Notes: a model not told the origin generated them from the sequence alone. DNA of 64,000 bases from Lentisphaera profundi (GCF_028728065.1 NZ_CP117812.1:1736001-1800000); one strand, 5' to 3'. Counted from the stretch's first letter, positions 53,090 through 63,123 are shown. Numbers and translations: made by a program.

Positions 53090-54517
53090 ATGAAAATTTC
53101 ACCACTTCTCAGCTTAGTGACTTTAGCCTGTTTAAACCAAATAACTTTTGCCTCCGAAACGAGCGAAATCCATACTATCACCAATAAGGATATGACCGAT
53201 ATATCCTACTACACTGATGAGTATCTCGTTCACAGCAATCTTTGGGGTGCACGTGCCATGAAAGAAAATGCCCCTCCCTTCCAATTCAATCTTCATAAGG
53301 CGAATGGACCTCTTCCCTGCAATGTTGCTTATGACTGGACTATCTTCGACAAATTTGAAACACCCATCTTCCCCTATATGGGTTACGGCGATCGCCTATG
53401 GGCGACAAAACCCAATAGCACAACAAATAAATTACCCATTCAAATAAAAGATATTGCTGTCTGTGATATTTACTGTGACTTAGAAATCGATGAGAAAAAT
53501 TTTGATCGTTCCAAAGGTAATCTCGCCTATGATGTTTGGTTCGCTCGTGATAAAATCAATAACGACGATGAAAAACGCATCGAAATCATGCTTTGGTTTA
53601 ATCGTAACGAACAATATCCTGTGGGTGGAAATAACCACCAAGGCGTTTATTCATTTTTTGGTATTCAATGGGACCTCTATGTGGGGAATCTCAAGCCAAA
53701 AACTGAAGGTGGCCAAGGCACTACAGTTTGTACTTTCATTGCTCAAACACCTGCTTATAAAGGCATGATTAACTTCATGAAGCCCATCGAGATCATTAAA
53801 CGCAAGGGTCTTTTATTAGATACAGATTACTTGGGTGCTTTTGAATTAGGCAACGAAGTTTATTTGGGTAATGGCAGCACACACATCAAAGGTTTTCATG
53901 TAGATGTACAGCCCGTAGGTCTGCCCCAAGATAAACTTCGACTCGACTGGCGCTTTCACCACCTCCCCTTTTCTAAGCAGTATTTTGATGGCAGCCACGG
54001 CATCACTACTTCTCTCAAAAACCAGACCGCCGTGGAACAAGCTTCTATTGCGATACGCTTTCGTCCTCTCGAAACCGAGAAGCGTCAAATTCTTTATAAG
54101 GAAGGCAAAACTCAAAACGGGCTATCGATTTATCTGGAAAAAGGACAAATCAATTTTGCGTCTTGGAACACGATAGACGGCAAAATCGTGAGTAGTTTTT
54201 CTTCTACTCCCTTAGTTAAAGCCATTGTGAATCAAAATTCAAAGACGTCGGCAACTTATGTCAATGCTGTCGTCAGCCTTGATCAAGCGACTGCAACGAT
54301 GACCACCTATCTCGATGGAGAAATCCTAGGAACTCAAACTTTTTATGGCCTTGAGGCCAAACGAGGTAATACCACTTTTGCATTTGCCGATGGCAACGCC
54401 AAACTCCCTTACCCCGACGGAGTAAAGCAGGATGCTGCATTTTTTAACGGTATCATCGATGATATCCTCATCTACGATGCGATCTTGACTCCCGAGCAAG
54501 TGGCTTTAATTAAGTAA
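53090..54517 (+). CDS. GH12-like endoglucanase fused to a LamG domain
   Basis: A 475-residue exported protein (signal peptide to about 21). Residues about 75-275 show the GH12 pattern: the nucleophile Glu165 in KRIEIMLWF, the GIQWDLYVGN strand, the FIAQTP strand and the acid/base Glu256 in YLGAFELGNEVYLG, ending in a GFHVDV strand. GH12 enzymes cut beta-1,4-glucan or xyloglucan. Residues about 285-475 form a LamG/concanavalin-like domain (ASIAIRFRPLETEKRQILYKEG, ATMTTYLDGEILGTQ, FFNGIIDDILIYDAILTPEQV), probably binding glycan. GAGGATATAT precedes the ATG. The domain assignment is from visible motifs only. Confidence 0.75.
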   Translation: MKISPLLSLVTLACLNQITFASETSEIHTITNKDMTDISYYTDEYLVHSNLWGARAMKENAPPFQFNLHKANGPLPCNVAYDWTIFDKFETPIFPYMGYGDRLWATKPNSTTNKLPIQIKDIAVCDIYCDLEIDEKNFDRSKGNLAYDVWFARDKINNDDEKRIEIMLWFNRNEQYPVGGNNHQGVYSFFGIQWDLYVGNLKPKTEGGQGTTVCTFIAQTPAYKGMINFMKPIEIIKRKGLLLDTDYLGAFELGNEVYLGNGSTHIKGFHVDVQPVGLPQDKLRLDWRFHHLPFSKQYFDGSHGITTSLKNQTAVEQASIAIRFRPLETEKRQILYKEGKTQNGLSIYLEKGQINFASWNTIDGKIVSSFSSTPLVKAIVNQNSKTSATYVNAVVSLDQATATMTTYLDGEILGTQTFYGLEAKRGNTTFAFADGNAKLPYPDGVKQDAAFFNGIIDDILIYDAILTPEQVALIK

Positions 54518-54552
54518 GGTATTATTAAAATACTAATACCTAAAACTCGTAC

Positions 54553-54580
54553 TTTCATGCCTCAAAACTGAGGCATGAAA
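54553..54580. terminator. Perfect 12-bp hairpin between convergent genes
   Basis: TTTCATGCCTCA (54553-54564), loop AAAC, TGAGGCATGAAA (54569-54580). It lies between the stop codons of the GH12 gene and the dehydrogenase gene, 36 and 23 bases away, a natural place for a shared terminator. The A and T ends are part of the stem, and no separate T-run follows, so efficiency is uncertain. Confidence 0.6.
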
Positions 54581-54602
54581 AAACTCTTTACTGATCTCCT
54601 AC

Positions 54603-57600
54603 TTACTTTTTACGCTTAGTATCCATTGATTGAATATACTCAAGTAAATCAGTAAACTGCTGGAGGCTGAGTCCATCTACGAGATGCAAGGACATCATAT
54701 TTAAGCCTGGCTCAATTTTCTTGACCTGCTTAGTATCTAATTTAGTAGCTATACCGGCGATATTGTGGAGTACAATTTGCTTGGGACTTTGCTTGACCAC
54801 TGTACCAATATGAACCGTACCATCTGCCATTGTCACTGTTTTCCAAGATTGAGCGATGCTCGCACCCGGCCTAATAATCGACTCGGCTAATGCCGCCTTG
54901 CTCATATTACCTAATTTACTCAGATCGGGTCCTTTCACTGCCATTCCAAATTCTGTATTGTGACAAGCAATGCAACCCACTGTTTTAATCAGTTCTTGGC
55001 CACGTTTAGCATTGCCTTTATTCTTCGTTAAGTACACTATCACATCTTCAATTGCTGAATCCGCTAATTTGATATCGCCTGCTTTTAATGGCTTTTTAGG
55101 CTCTGCAACTTTGGCACTTGCATCGAGTACACAACGATTTTTCTTAAGCTCCGCTAAAATCTGCTCTTTGTCTTCACTTGCTTGGCTCGCTAAATAAGCT
55201 TTCAGTACGCTAGCAATGCGCTCAGATTGTGCCCAAGGCGTCGGTTCAAAATAGGGTCCGGCGGGGTTTGGACGAGTGCTCCACCAAGTACTTCCATCCC
55301 AGTCCACATCTTTTTGCTGAAGACGCATCAATACGCTATAAGTTTTCTTCTTAAGCTCTGGATCAGCAGATTTAAGACGCTCAATCAAGGCATCAACGAC
55401 ATTAACTTCGTGCATAAACTTCATTGTATTTAACGCTGCTTCTTGCTGAATCTTATCATTGCTATTCAAAGCCTTTATTGCCGCTTCATAACCATTCAAT
55501 TGAACCAGTGCTTGGCGAGCAATATGAGGAAGAATAATACTCGGATTTGGCGCTGAGCATTCTGTCTTGGCATCTTTTGAACTTGTTGGCTTTTGTAAAC
55601 TTTTCTTAGCTGCTGAACTCACAATAAACTTAACTGTTGCACTTTTCTGTGCACCCGAACTTAAAATCCCTTTGGCAGTGAAACTTTTAGCTCCCTTTGG
55701 AAGCTTATACTCGATCATTGAACTCGCGTGAGTCCCAATCCCTTTCAGAGTCTCGCCTTTCAGATTTTTGAGTTCTTTGCCAAGACAATCTTTGTTCACG
55801 ACGGTCTTGCCCCAGCCACCTTTCGCTTTCTTCCATTTCACTGACGTCAGAGCAATTTTTTGACCATTCTTTAGAATCACGGTCGGCTCAATCCAAGCAG
55901 CGTGATCTCCGCCATTGCTTCCTAGGCTATCAACAATAAGAACTAAGCTTTTATAAGTGCTTATATCACCTTTAATCTCTACCGTATTGTTTTTGTAAGT
56001 AACTTTTACCGATGCAAACTCTTTTACTTCTTTAGCAACTTTGCTTTTAACTTCAGCTTTTACTTCCGCTTGTGCGAATGCTTTTCTTTGAGGTGGAGTG
56101 GCGACCGAAATCAAGTCATCTCCTACAAGTTTTTTGCCAATGCGTCCAAGTGCTACGGCTGCCGCTACTTGAACACGAGGATTCTCATCCTTTAAATAGC
56201 TGCTTATAAGCTTGACGTCTGCTTTTTGATTGAAAGGTTTCCTGTCCCCCATCAAACGCACTGCATGCTCACGTAGTTCTGCTATCTTACTTAATTTCAC
56301 AAGCTCAGTAAAAGCAGAACCTTGAGCTAATTGTGCTAAGGTATAAACTGCTGCTACTCGTGCTTCCAAAGTCTTTGCGGACTTCGCTAATTGAACTAAA
56401 TCATTTATGTAGGACTGATCCTTACGCGCTAAAATTTCTTGTTGAGCATAAACCCTTGCAGTCGCACTCGCCGTATCAATAAAGCCTAAGAGTTCAGTCT
56501 TCGAAGCCTTAGTTAAATCTGGGAAAACCTTATATTTCCAGCCTGCAGGCACATAGCGTTCCACGTAACCTTTATTCGGATTGCCTTTATAACCCGCACC
56601 ATTCCAGGCCGCCACATACATACGACCCGAGGCATCCACATCCAAGTCGGCTACTTGAGAGACTTTTAGAAATTCACTTGGTATATCGGTAAATGTTGGA
56701 CCATCTGTTTTAACATCATGAATGAAGATTGTGGAACGTCCCCAATCGGCCATCAAGGGCTTATTATTGTATTCTTTGGGCCAGCCTGGCTCTTGAAGAT
56801 AAAGTGCGCCCGTTCCTGAACCACCGCCATACATTCCCAATGCAGGGATCATATCTTCGATGAAATTTTTATAGAGACAGGGATAACCGTACTCAGCTGA
56901 TTGGATGTAGTGATTAAATCGTACCCACCAACCCACTCCATCATTCGTATTCTCACGTGAAAAGACGTTCATGAAAGGATCTATAGCGACGTCATATACA
57001 TTTCTTGTACCGTGAACAAACATCTCGAGTTCTGTTCCATCAGGACGAACACGCGCCACTCCACCTCCATAAAACGTGAGTTTATTGCCATCTACGCCCT
57101 CGGCATTCACAAAGCCAAAGTCACCAATAGAAATATAGAGCCAACCATCAATGCCCAAGCGAATATTATTGGTACAGTGATCCGCACCGCGACTTTGAAT
57201 GAATTTAGGATTGCCGATCCCCTTAACTAAAACCTTACCCGGACCATCGGCTACGCCATCATTATCCGCATCGACAAAAAGCGAAATATCTTGACCATAG
57301 ACCTTACCATCTTTTTGGGTGCAATGTAAAACTATGAGCTGATTACCAATCGAGACAATCCCACGAGGATTATCCACCCTTGCATAATCAGTAAGTTCGT
57401 CAGCTATACCGTCATTATTCTTATCTCGCAGACGTTTAATCATGCCCATATTTATTTTCTTGCCCAAAGATCCTTGCATGTCCACGCCAACAAAGACATC
57501 GCCGTAAGGCGAGGCCGCAATCACGGCAGGACAAGGCGTTTTATCAGGTCCCGAAAATCTTTGTGATTTTAAAGTCTTAGCATCTTGCGCTGCCTGGAGA

Positions 57601-57650
57601 CAAGTTGTTAAGGCAACAAGTGAGATAAAAGATTTTGTGAATTTTTTCAT
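54603..57650 (-). CDS. PVC-type membrane-bound dehydrogenase with HEAT repeats, NPCBM domain and cytochrome c
   Basis: A 1015-residue exported protein. Signal peptide to about 20; a six-bladed sorbosone/glucose-dehydrogenase-like propeller (about 30-370, with DKNNDGIADE and DADNDGVADG calcium-type loops); HEAT repeats (about 385-525); an NPCBM-like beta domain (about 545-690: SLGSNGGDHAAWIEP, LKGIGTHASSMIEYKLP); more HEAT repeats; and a C-terminal cytochrome with CIACH (893-897) and the HIGTVVKQSPKQIVLH strand. The family is widespread in planctomycetes and relatives; the sugar-dehydrogenase role is assumed, not shown. The NPCBM domain placed between the HEAT blocks is the less usual part. 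Not in an operon; it converges on the GH12 gene. Confidence 0.88.
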   Translation of the reverse strand: MKKFTKSFISLVALTTCLQAAQDAKTLKSQRFSGPDKTPCPAVIAASPYGDVFVGVDMQGSLGKKINMGMIKRLRDKNNDGIADELTDYARVDNPRGIVSIGNQLIVLHCTQKDGKVYGQDISLFVDADNDGVADGPGKVLVKGIGNPKFIQSRGADHCTNNIRLGIDGWLYISIGDFGFVNAEGVDGNKLTFYGGGVARVRPDGTELEMFVHGTRNVYDVAIDPFMNVFSRENTNDGVGWWVRFNHYIQSAEYGYPCLYKNFIEDMIPALGMYGGGSGTGALYLQEPGWPKEYNNKPLMADWGRSTIFIHDVKTDGPTFTDIPSEFLKVSQVADLDVDASGRMYVAAWNGAGYKGNPNKGYVERYVPAGWKYKVFPDLTKASKTELLGFIDTASATARVYAQQEILARKDQSYINDLVQLAKSAKTLEARVAAVYTLAQLAQGSAFTELVKLSKIAELREHAVRLMGDRKPFNQKADVKLISSYLKDENPRVQVAAAVALGRIGKKLVGDDLISVATPPQRKAFAQAEVKAEVKSKVAKEVKEFASVKVTYKNNTVEIKGDISTYKSLVLIVDSLGSNGGDHAAWIEPTVILKNGQKIALTSVKWKKAKGGWGKTVVNKDCLGKELKNLKGETLKGIGTHASSMIEYKLPKGAKSFTAKGILSSGAQKSATVKFIVSSAAKKSLQKPTSSKDAKTECSAPNPSIILPHIARQALVQLNGYEAAIKALNSNDKIQQEAALNTMKFMHEVNVVDALIERLKSADPELKKKTYSVLMRLQQKDVDWDGSTWWSTRPNPAGPYFEPTPWAQSERIASVLKAYLASQASEDKEQILAELKKNRCVLDASAKVAEPKKPLKAGDIKLADSAIEDVIVYLTKNKGNAKRGQELIKTVGCIACHNTEFGMAVKGPDLSKLGNMSKAALAESIIRPGASIAQSWKTVTMADGTVHIGTVVKQSPKQIVLHNIAGIATKLDTKQVKKIEPGLNMMSLHLVDGLSLQQFTDLLEYIQSMDTKRKK

Positions 57651-57847
57651 AAGTACTCATGATTTATTTTTATATATTATATATAAGACTGAATCAAGAA
57701 AGACTATTCTAAACAGCTAAACAGCTATTTTATACGAAAAAAATATCCCTCGAAAATTACTAGCCATCTGAATTTCTTGGACCCTCGTAAATTGCTGTGT
57801 GTATTTAAGCAATATTTATTGAATCCCCAAGGCTTTTCCTCTAGTTT

Positions 57848-58906
57848 CTATAATGCCAATTCTGAGGGCCCCACGCGAATTACGCGTTTGCCAAAATTTG
57901 CTCCATGCAACAAGCCCACAAAAGCATCTAAGGCCTGTTCGAGCCCATCAATTATTTCTTCACGATAGTGAATACGTCCGGAATCTAACCATCCCGTCAT
58001 TTCTTTAGCAAACTCAGGATATAGTGGTGCAAAATCATCAAATATAATAAATCCACGCATGGTGATTCGCTTACGTAGTAACTGCCCCATCAACCACCCC
58101 ATTCGATCTGGTCCATCGGGAAGTTCTGTTACATTATATTGTGAAACCATACCACAAATTGGCACCCGCGCATGAGCATTTAAATGCGGCAGCACAGCAT
58201 CAAAAACTTTGCCTCCGACATTCTCAAAGTAGATATCAATCCCATCGGGTAGTGCTTTAGTCAACTCATCGACAAAACCCTCCGAACGATGATCTATGCA
58301 GGCATCAAACCCCAAGTGCTCTAGGGCATGCGCACATTTCTCCGCCCCACCAGCGATACCAACAACTCGGCAACCCATGATTTTGCCAATTTGTCCCACT
58401 GTCGAACCTACTGGACCTGTGGCTGCCGCAACGACAATCGTTTCACCCGCCTTTGGCATACCGATTTTCAAAAGTCCCGCCCATGCAGTAAATCCGGGCA
58501 TGCCCATAATCCCCAAAGCCCAAGATGGTTGCGCTGGGTTGCTTCCCAATAGCGTCACTCCCGCACCGTCGGACAAAGCGTAATCTTGCCAGCCATTGAA
58601 ACTCAGTACCCAATCCCCCTCACTGAACCCCACCAATTTCGAGCTATGAACACGCGACACCGTCCCGCCAACCATCACCTCGCCAAGCTTAACTGGTGGT
58701 GCATACGAAGGTGCATCACTCATCCGTCCACGCATGTACGGGTCCAAGGAAAGAAATACCGTTCGTAATAACATCTGTCCTTCTTGCGCTATCGGTAGAT
58801 CAGTAGTTTCTAATCTAAGGGTATCGTCATTAGGTACGCCCACTGGGCGCTCCGCCAATACGAATTGACGGTTTGATTTCTCGCTTTGTTCAATTGATTC
58901 ACTCAT
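57848..58906 (-). CDS. curA: NADPH-dependent curcumin-reductase-like oxidoreductase
   Basis: A 352-residue cytoplasmic MDR-family reductase with the CurA/YncB pattern: LSLDPYMRGRMSD, MVGGTVSRV, GDWVLSFNGWQDY, MPGFTAWAGL, the nucleotide fold AAATGPVGSTVGQIGK with GCRVVGIAGGAEKC, then FENVGGKVFDAVLP and IHYREEIIDGLE. These enzymes reduce double bonds of enones such as curcuminoids using NADPH. Its similarity to gammaproteobacterial CurA, as I recall it, is high along the whole length, and base composition is richer in G+C than its neighbours, so I suspect lateral transfer. No ribosome site stands out (TATC before ATG). Standing alone; regulator not seen. Confidence 0.88.
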   Translation of the reverse strand: MSESIEQSEKSNRQFVLAERPVGVPNDDTLRLETTDLPIAQEGQMLLRTVFLSLDPYMRGRMSDAPSYAPPVKLGEVMVGGTVSRVHSSKLVGFSEGDWVLSFNGWQDYALSDGAGVTLLGSNPAQPSWALGIMGMPGFTAWAGLLKIGMPKAGETIVVAAATGPVGSTVGQIGKIMGCRVVGIAGGAEKCAHALEHLGFDACIDHRSEGFVDELTKALPDGIDIYFENVGGKVFDAVLPHLNAHARVPICGMVSQYNVTELPDGPDRMGWLMGQLLRKRITMRGFIIFDDFAPLYPEFAKEMTGWLDSGRIHYREEIIDGLEQALDAFVGLLHGANFGKRVIRVGPSELAL

Positions 58907-59489
58907 GATATGCAGTTTCCTAGATTTAAAAATTAGCCAAAAGACGATGTCAAAATACTACCCATCAAGTATGGTATGACTATCTTAGCCAAGACCTAAC
59001 TGTCTCTCATCACAAAACAGTGCTGATAAAAGTACACGAAGTGGCATATGCATGCAAATATATGAGCTTAAATCAATTAAAAAGTTTAATGGAATCAGGC
59101 TGCCATACTTACATCCAATTACTTCCTCAATAAAAGTCAATTCCCCTTTAAAACTCTAAGTGGGGGCATAATCACGCTAGCTGACTCGGATCTATAGCTG
59201 CAACTTTTTTCGGCCTGTGCTAATTTTTTATTATCTATAAAGTTCCAATTCGAATGACTTGGTTCTTTTTTATTTATAAGCAGTGAAAAAAAGGCAAAAA
59301 TCACCTTATTGCTATGCACTGGCCGTGAAATTTCATTTGCTTAGTTTCTATTTTATTAGGATGGGTTTTGAATTTGTGCAAGAGGGAGGGTAAATCCACT
59401 TTTAAAATTTGAAATAGATTCATTTTTGATACAATTATTAATCGCGTACTCATTAAAATTGAGTGCACATTTATGGAGTTGGAGAGTTT
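58907..59489. other. Spacer without a supported gene
   Basis: A 60-codon GTG-started frame on the complement (59137-59319) has no ribosome site or family. ACATCCAA occurs at 59111-59118 without the GTATAT partner. The ribosome site GGAGAG for the next gene lies at 59480-59485. Confidence 0.45.
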
Positions 59490-60959
59490 ATGTTTTTACG
59501 TATAATAAATTTATTTGCCTGTGTACTTTTCCTGAGTAGTTGCTCGGAAGAATATATTTCGGAATCCCCGAAAGTTAAAGGAATGCAAGTCAGTTCAAAT
59601 GATGCTCAATGGGAGAATATAATTAAGGAGGCTACGGCTAAAAGCCTTTGGCACGATATCATAAAAAGCTTAAGGACGAACGAGGATGTATTTCGAATTA
59701 AGTGCACTATTGAAAAACCCAGTAAAAAGGATAAATCCGAAAAAAAAGTTTTTATTGGCGAAGGTCATATCAAGTTAAATTTGACTATAGAAGATCTCGC
59801 AAGTAAAAAAACCGTCAGTATCGTCAAGTATTCGCAGCGTTTTAAACAGCTCTCTGAAACAAGAGCGGTGGAGAACGCACGAGAGGCCTTTTTAAAGAAG
59901 TCAAATGAAGAAGCCGCGACAAGATTAATGCATAATCTCGATGCCGCTGCACTTCGTTATATCGTTAATCAAAAACCCTCTCAGCAAGTGCGCAATGTAT
60001 TAATCAAGAAAATTGCCGCGGGAGAATTACGAAAAGAGCAAATAAGAATCATCGCAAGTTGTGGTTCCAACGCAGTGGTATTTTCGAGGGAACTTCTTAA
60101 ATATCCTGAGACTTGTAGTGCAATTCTATATCGAATTAAAGCTGAATATAAAGACCTCGAACTGCTTACAAAGCTAGCTCTTAATCAAGATAAGTCGATT
60201 TCAGCGGCAGCGAGCATTTGCCTAACTAAGCTCTACATAAGTGAGTTTAATGCGCGCTATGACCGTAAATGTCGCTTACAATTCACAGATTTCATCGAAC
60301 TCTTAGTTAATGACAAATTCAAAAGTCGCGATGCTTTCCTACGCTATACTTATGTAATTGAAGGCTATCAGACCGAACAAGAAAAACTTGAGCAATATGG
60401 CCTTCTTGACCTTCAAGAAGAAGGTTTATTAAGCGCGGAGAGACTAGAGCAACTTAAATTTAATGAAAATAGTGAATTTGAGTTTACGACTGAGGATTTC
60501 GATATGATGGTTAAGAGCTATGATCGACGTCTAATTTTAGTAGCCTTTAATTGTTATCAGGATGACGCTAAAATGATGACTGCTTTATTGGATTTATATC
60601 AAAAAAGCTCACAAGCGCCTATCAAAAATAACAAAAACTCCTCAATGTTCTTTCCCACAAAAGAATTCCTCATGAGCCTGCTCCCAAATATCAGTGCAAA
60701 TATGTTAATCACTCGTGGCACGAACGAGATGATTCAAACCCTTGAGCATAGAAAAATATCACACAACTATCAGGATTTACGTGTTTTACTAAATAGCAAA
60801 GTGGATACAGAGCGTTTAGCCGTCTTCCGCTTTTTACACGAAAACTGTCGACTTAGGTCCGCGAGTGTGCTTCGAACTTGTTTACAGGATGAGAAGGATT
60901 CTGTACTCAAGGAGAAGTTTCTTAATGTCGTCAAAAACGATTCATATTTCACGAGATAG
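59490..60959 (+). CDS. Lipoprotein of unknown function, helical-repeat type
   Basis: A 489-residue protein from ATG 59490 (GGAGAG just upstream; the frame is open earlier but lacks a signal). A lipoprotein signal with lipobox LFLSSC (Cys18) implies a membrane-anchored periplasmic protein. A short beta region (about 60-110) is followed by a long, mostly helical part with Glu/Lys/Leu-rich pairs of helices, HEAT-like in character (QPSQQVRNVLIKKIAAGELR-like blocks, VFRFLHENCRLRSASVLRTC). I recognise no family. It is followed at 3 bases by the WG-repeat protein, so they are probably made together. Confidence 0.75.
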   Translation: MFLRIINLFACVLFLSSCSEEYISESPKVKGMQVSSNDAQWENIIKEATAKSLWHDIIKSLRTNEDVFRIKCTIEKPSKKDKSEKKVFIGEGHIKLNLTIEDLASKKTVSIVKYSQRFKQLSETRAVENAREAFLKKSNEEAATRLMHNLDAAALRYIVNQKPSQQVRNVLIKKIAAGELRKEQIRIIASCGSNAVVFSRELLKYPETCSAILYRIKAEYKDLELLTKLALNQDKSISAAASICLTKLYISEFNARYDRKCRLQFTDFIELLVNDKFKSRDAFLRYTYVIEGYQTEQEKLEQYGLLDLQEEGLLSAERLEQLKFNENSEFEFTTEDFDMMVKSYDRRLILVAFNCYQDDAKMMTALLDLYQKSSQAPIKNNKNSSMFFPTKEFLMSLLPNISANMLITRGTNEMIQTLEHRKISHNYQDLRVLLNSKVDTERLAVFRFLHENCRLRSASVLRTCLQDEKDSVLKEKFLNVVKNDSYFTR

Positions 60960-60962
60960 ATC

Positions 60963-62429
60963 ATGAATAAGCTAATTTTCTTTTTATTAATCACCCCCTT
61001 TTTATCCCCGGCTGACTCCTACCAAAAGGAGTATGAAACTGTTTCGGTAAAGGGCGAGACCAAAATTCGTGCGAAAGCAGATCAAAAAACTAGCTCATCT
61101 AGTTTTAAGAGCGTCGCTAGTATTCAAAACCATATGGCCATGGTTGGGGGAGGAAGCAAATATGGTTGCTATGATTTAAAGGAAGATAAATTTATCCTTC
61201 CGATCGAGTATGCTTATTACTCTATGAAAATCATTAATGAAAACTTGGTCATGGGTACGAAAGATAAAGTCTGTCGGATTTTTAATCGCGAGGGTAAAAT
61301 CATACATGAGTTCCCTCAAGGGCATCTTCGTTACTCGAATGAACATTCCTTGATCGTTGTGACAGCAAGAGCTGTGGGGCCCAATGATGTGAGAAAACGA
61401 AATGTTCATTCCATACACACGACCTATCTTTATCATTTCGCTAGCAAGAAGCTCTTTACATTTAAGGGCGAAGTTCGCAATCCCAATACACGTAACCTGC
61501 TCTTCGGCTTTGCATTAATCGAAAGCGATGAAACTTCAAGTAAATTTGGATGTATTGATACCGAGAGTGGTCTTTTAGTTCTCCCTATGGACTATGATCA
61601 AATCGACTTGTTATCTAAAGGTCTTTTTGCCACTCATGATGATCAAAAAGTACGCATACTTGATCGCAAGGGGAATAAACTCGCAGATTTTATCCAGGCT
61701 AGCTTGGCTTTGAGAAATGATCGATATGTCGTTTTCACTAGGTCCCACAACATCAAAGATAGTTTCTCATTTTTACTGGATCTAAAAAATAATAAAGTGG
61801 CCGAACTCAAACTTGGAGCAGTGAGAGAGGAAGTCGCTCCTGGCATTTTCTCTTTTAATGGCTCTGAAGCGTGGGGTCTGGTAAAACTCAATGGAGAAAT
61901 TTTAGCGAAAAGTCAATTTGAAAAAATTGAGTACGACGGCAAAAAGTTCTTTTGTGGTACCTATCGTGAAGGTGGAACAGCCATTTTTGATGAAAATGGT
62001 GAAATTGCGGTTTCTTTGGATAAGGGAAAGGTGCGTTGGCATCATTACTATATTGATAATCATAAAGGTTTTTATAAAGGAACTCTGGTGGCGAAAGATC
62101 CCGATGGAACAGGCTACCTTGTGGGCCGTAATGGTGAGATATTAAGCAAAAAATATCCAAAATCCAACCTTTCTTATCAATATGGTTTCGTTAGCGCATT
62201 TTCAGATAGTAAGTGGTCTTTATGTACTTTTGAGGGCAAGGCTCTTCATGATGAACCTTTTGATAGGTGTTATCAATCAAAGAATCATTTAGTGGTGATT
62301 CGCAATGGTTTAAGCGGAATATTTAATAAGCAAGGTAAACTTATCCGAGAAGTTAAATATAAAAGAGTTCACATGGATCGCGATGGGATAAGCGCTACTA
62401 TTGACGGCGAAAAAGTGCTTTTAGAATAG
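60963..62429 (+). CDS. WG-repeat-like exported protein
   Basis: A 488-residue protein with a signal peptide (MNKLIFFLLITPFLSPAD). It contains about nine repeats of the WG/KWG type, each with a G-K-x-I/L strand and a following hydrophobic block: SKYGCYDLKEDKFILPIEY, DKVCRIFNREGKIIHEF, SKFGCIDTESGLLVLPMDY, QKVRILDRKGNKLADF, EAWGLVKLNGEILAKSQF, TAIFDENGEIAVSL. Such repeats usually form a propeller-like or solenoid binding surface; a function is not established. It lies 3 bases after the lipoprotein stop and is presumably its partner. Confidence 0.75.
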   Translation: MNKLIFFLLITPFLSPADSYQKEYETVSVKGETKIRAKADQKTSSSSFKSVASIQNHMAMVGGGSKYGCYDLKEDKFILPIEYAYYSMKIINENLVMGTKDKVCRIFNREGKIIHEFPQGHLRYSNEHSLIVVTARAVGPNDVRKRNVHSIHTTYLYHFASKKLFTFKGEVRNPNTRNLLFGFALIESDETSSKFGCIDTESGLLVLPMDYDQIDLLSKGLFATHDDQKVRILDRKGNKLADFIQASLALRNDRYVVFTRSHNIKDSFSFLLDLKNNKVAELKLGAVREEVAPGIFSFNGSEAWGLVKLNGEILAKSQFEKIEYDGKKFFCGTYREGGTAIFDENGEIAVSLDKGKVRWHHYYIDNHKGFYKGTLVAKDPDGTGYLVGRNGEILSKKYPKSNLSYQYGFVSAFSDSKWSLCTFEGKALHDEPFDRCYQSKNHLVVIRNGLSGIFNKQGKLIREVKYKRVHMDRDGISATIDGEKVLLE

Positions 62430-62882
62430 ATTTTTTATTGCTCATAAAGGATTCATTAAGAGCTCCAAGTCGGCTCCTTCTTGAAGACTTTTCCTAAATC
62501 TCATCATTGCTTTGACTATGTTCATTTTCTATTTAATCATTATGTAATGATAAATGACCTCAATCATTTTGTATACTTTTTTACAATTACTCAGGAAGCG
62601 GCGCTATACCACTAATCGCTTGCTCAAGAGGTAATTCATTACTAGAGAGTGAGGCACCTCTCGCGTATGCGAAGCATAAGGAACTCTATTCTAGCTAATC
62701 GAGACTTGTTTAATTTTGAATTAATAATCATCACTTGGAATATTACAGCCGCTATTTGCTAGTTAAATACTACGTTTAAGCTCCCTCTTCACAAAAGAGA
62801 CATACTAAATAATCCATTTTGAATTAAATTATATACTTAGGCTACAAGTAAGTAGTCATCAAAAAAAGACCGGAGATATTTT
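62430..62882. other. Spacer without a supported gene
   Basis: No coding frame found. A GC-richer patch at 62650-62690 (gaggcacctctcgcgtatgcg) recalls the dispersed structured spacers but could not be paired. The ribosome site CGGAG for the small lipoprotein lies at 62871-62875. Confidence 0.45.
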
Positions 62883-63101
62883 ATGAAAAAATTTATTATG
62901 AGCCTTATGGTATTTGCATCAGTATTTGCTTTTGCATCAGTATTTGCTTTTGCATCATGCAAAGAAGAATCATCAGCTGACAAAGCTCGTTCTGCAACAG
63001 AAGCTGCCGCTGGCGATGCTGAAGGCGAAATGAAAAAAGCTGAAGATGCTGCTAAAGATGTAAAAGTACCTGAAGCACCAAAAGCGCCTGAAGTAAAATA
63101 A
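62883..63101 (+). CDS. Small lipoprotein with a repeated signal peptide
   Basis: A 72-residue protein. The signal peptide is lengthened by an 18-base tandem repeat (62916-62951), giving ASVFAF twice, before the lipobox FASC. The mature part is small, charged and Ala/Glu/Lys-rich (EESSADKARSATEAAAGDAE, then KKAEDAAKDVKVPEAPKAPE), like small entericidin-type or Lpp-like lipoproteins, but I cannot name it. Good ribosome site and terminator support a real gene. Confidence 0.75.
   Translation: MKKFIMSLMVFASVFAFASVFAFASCKEESSADKARSATEAAAGDAEGEMKKAEDAAKDVKVPEAPKAPEVK
62916..62957. repeat. 18-bp tandem repeat inside a signal peptide
   Basis: The unit gcatcagtatttgctttt occurs twice without change (62916-62933 and 62934-62951), followed by its first six bases. 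The length keeps frame and varies only the hydrophobic core. Confidence 0.9.
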
Positions 63102-63123
63102 TACTTCAAAACATCTTTTAAGA

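Noticed and set aside
59111-59136. ACATCCAA before the lipoprotein gene as a class 1 motif
   Set aside because: The GTATAT partner is missing at 16-17 bases, and the distance to the gene is about 350 bases.
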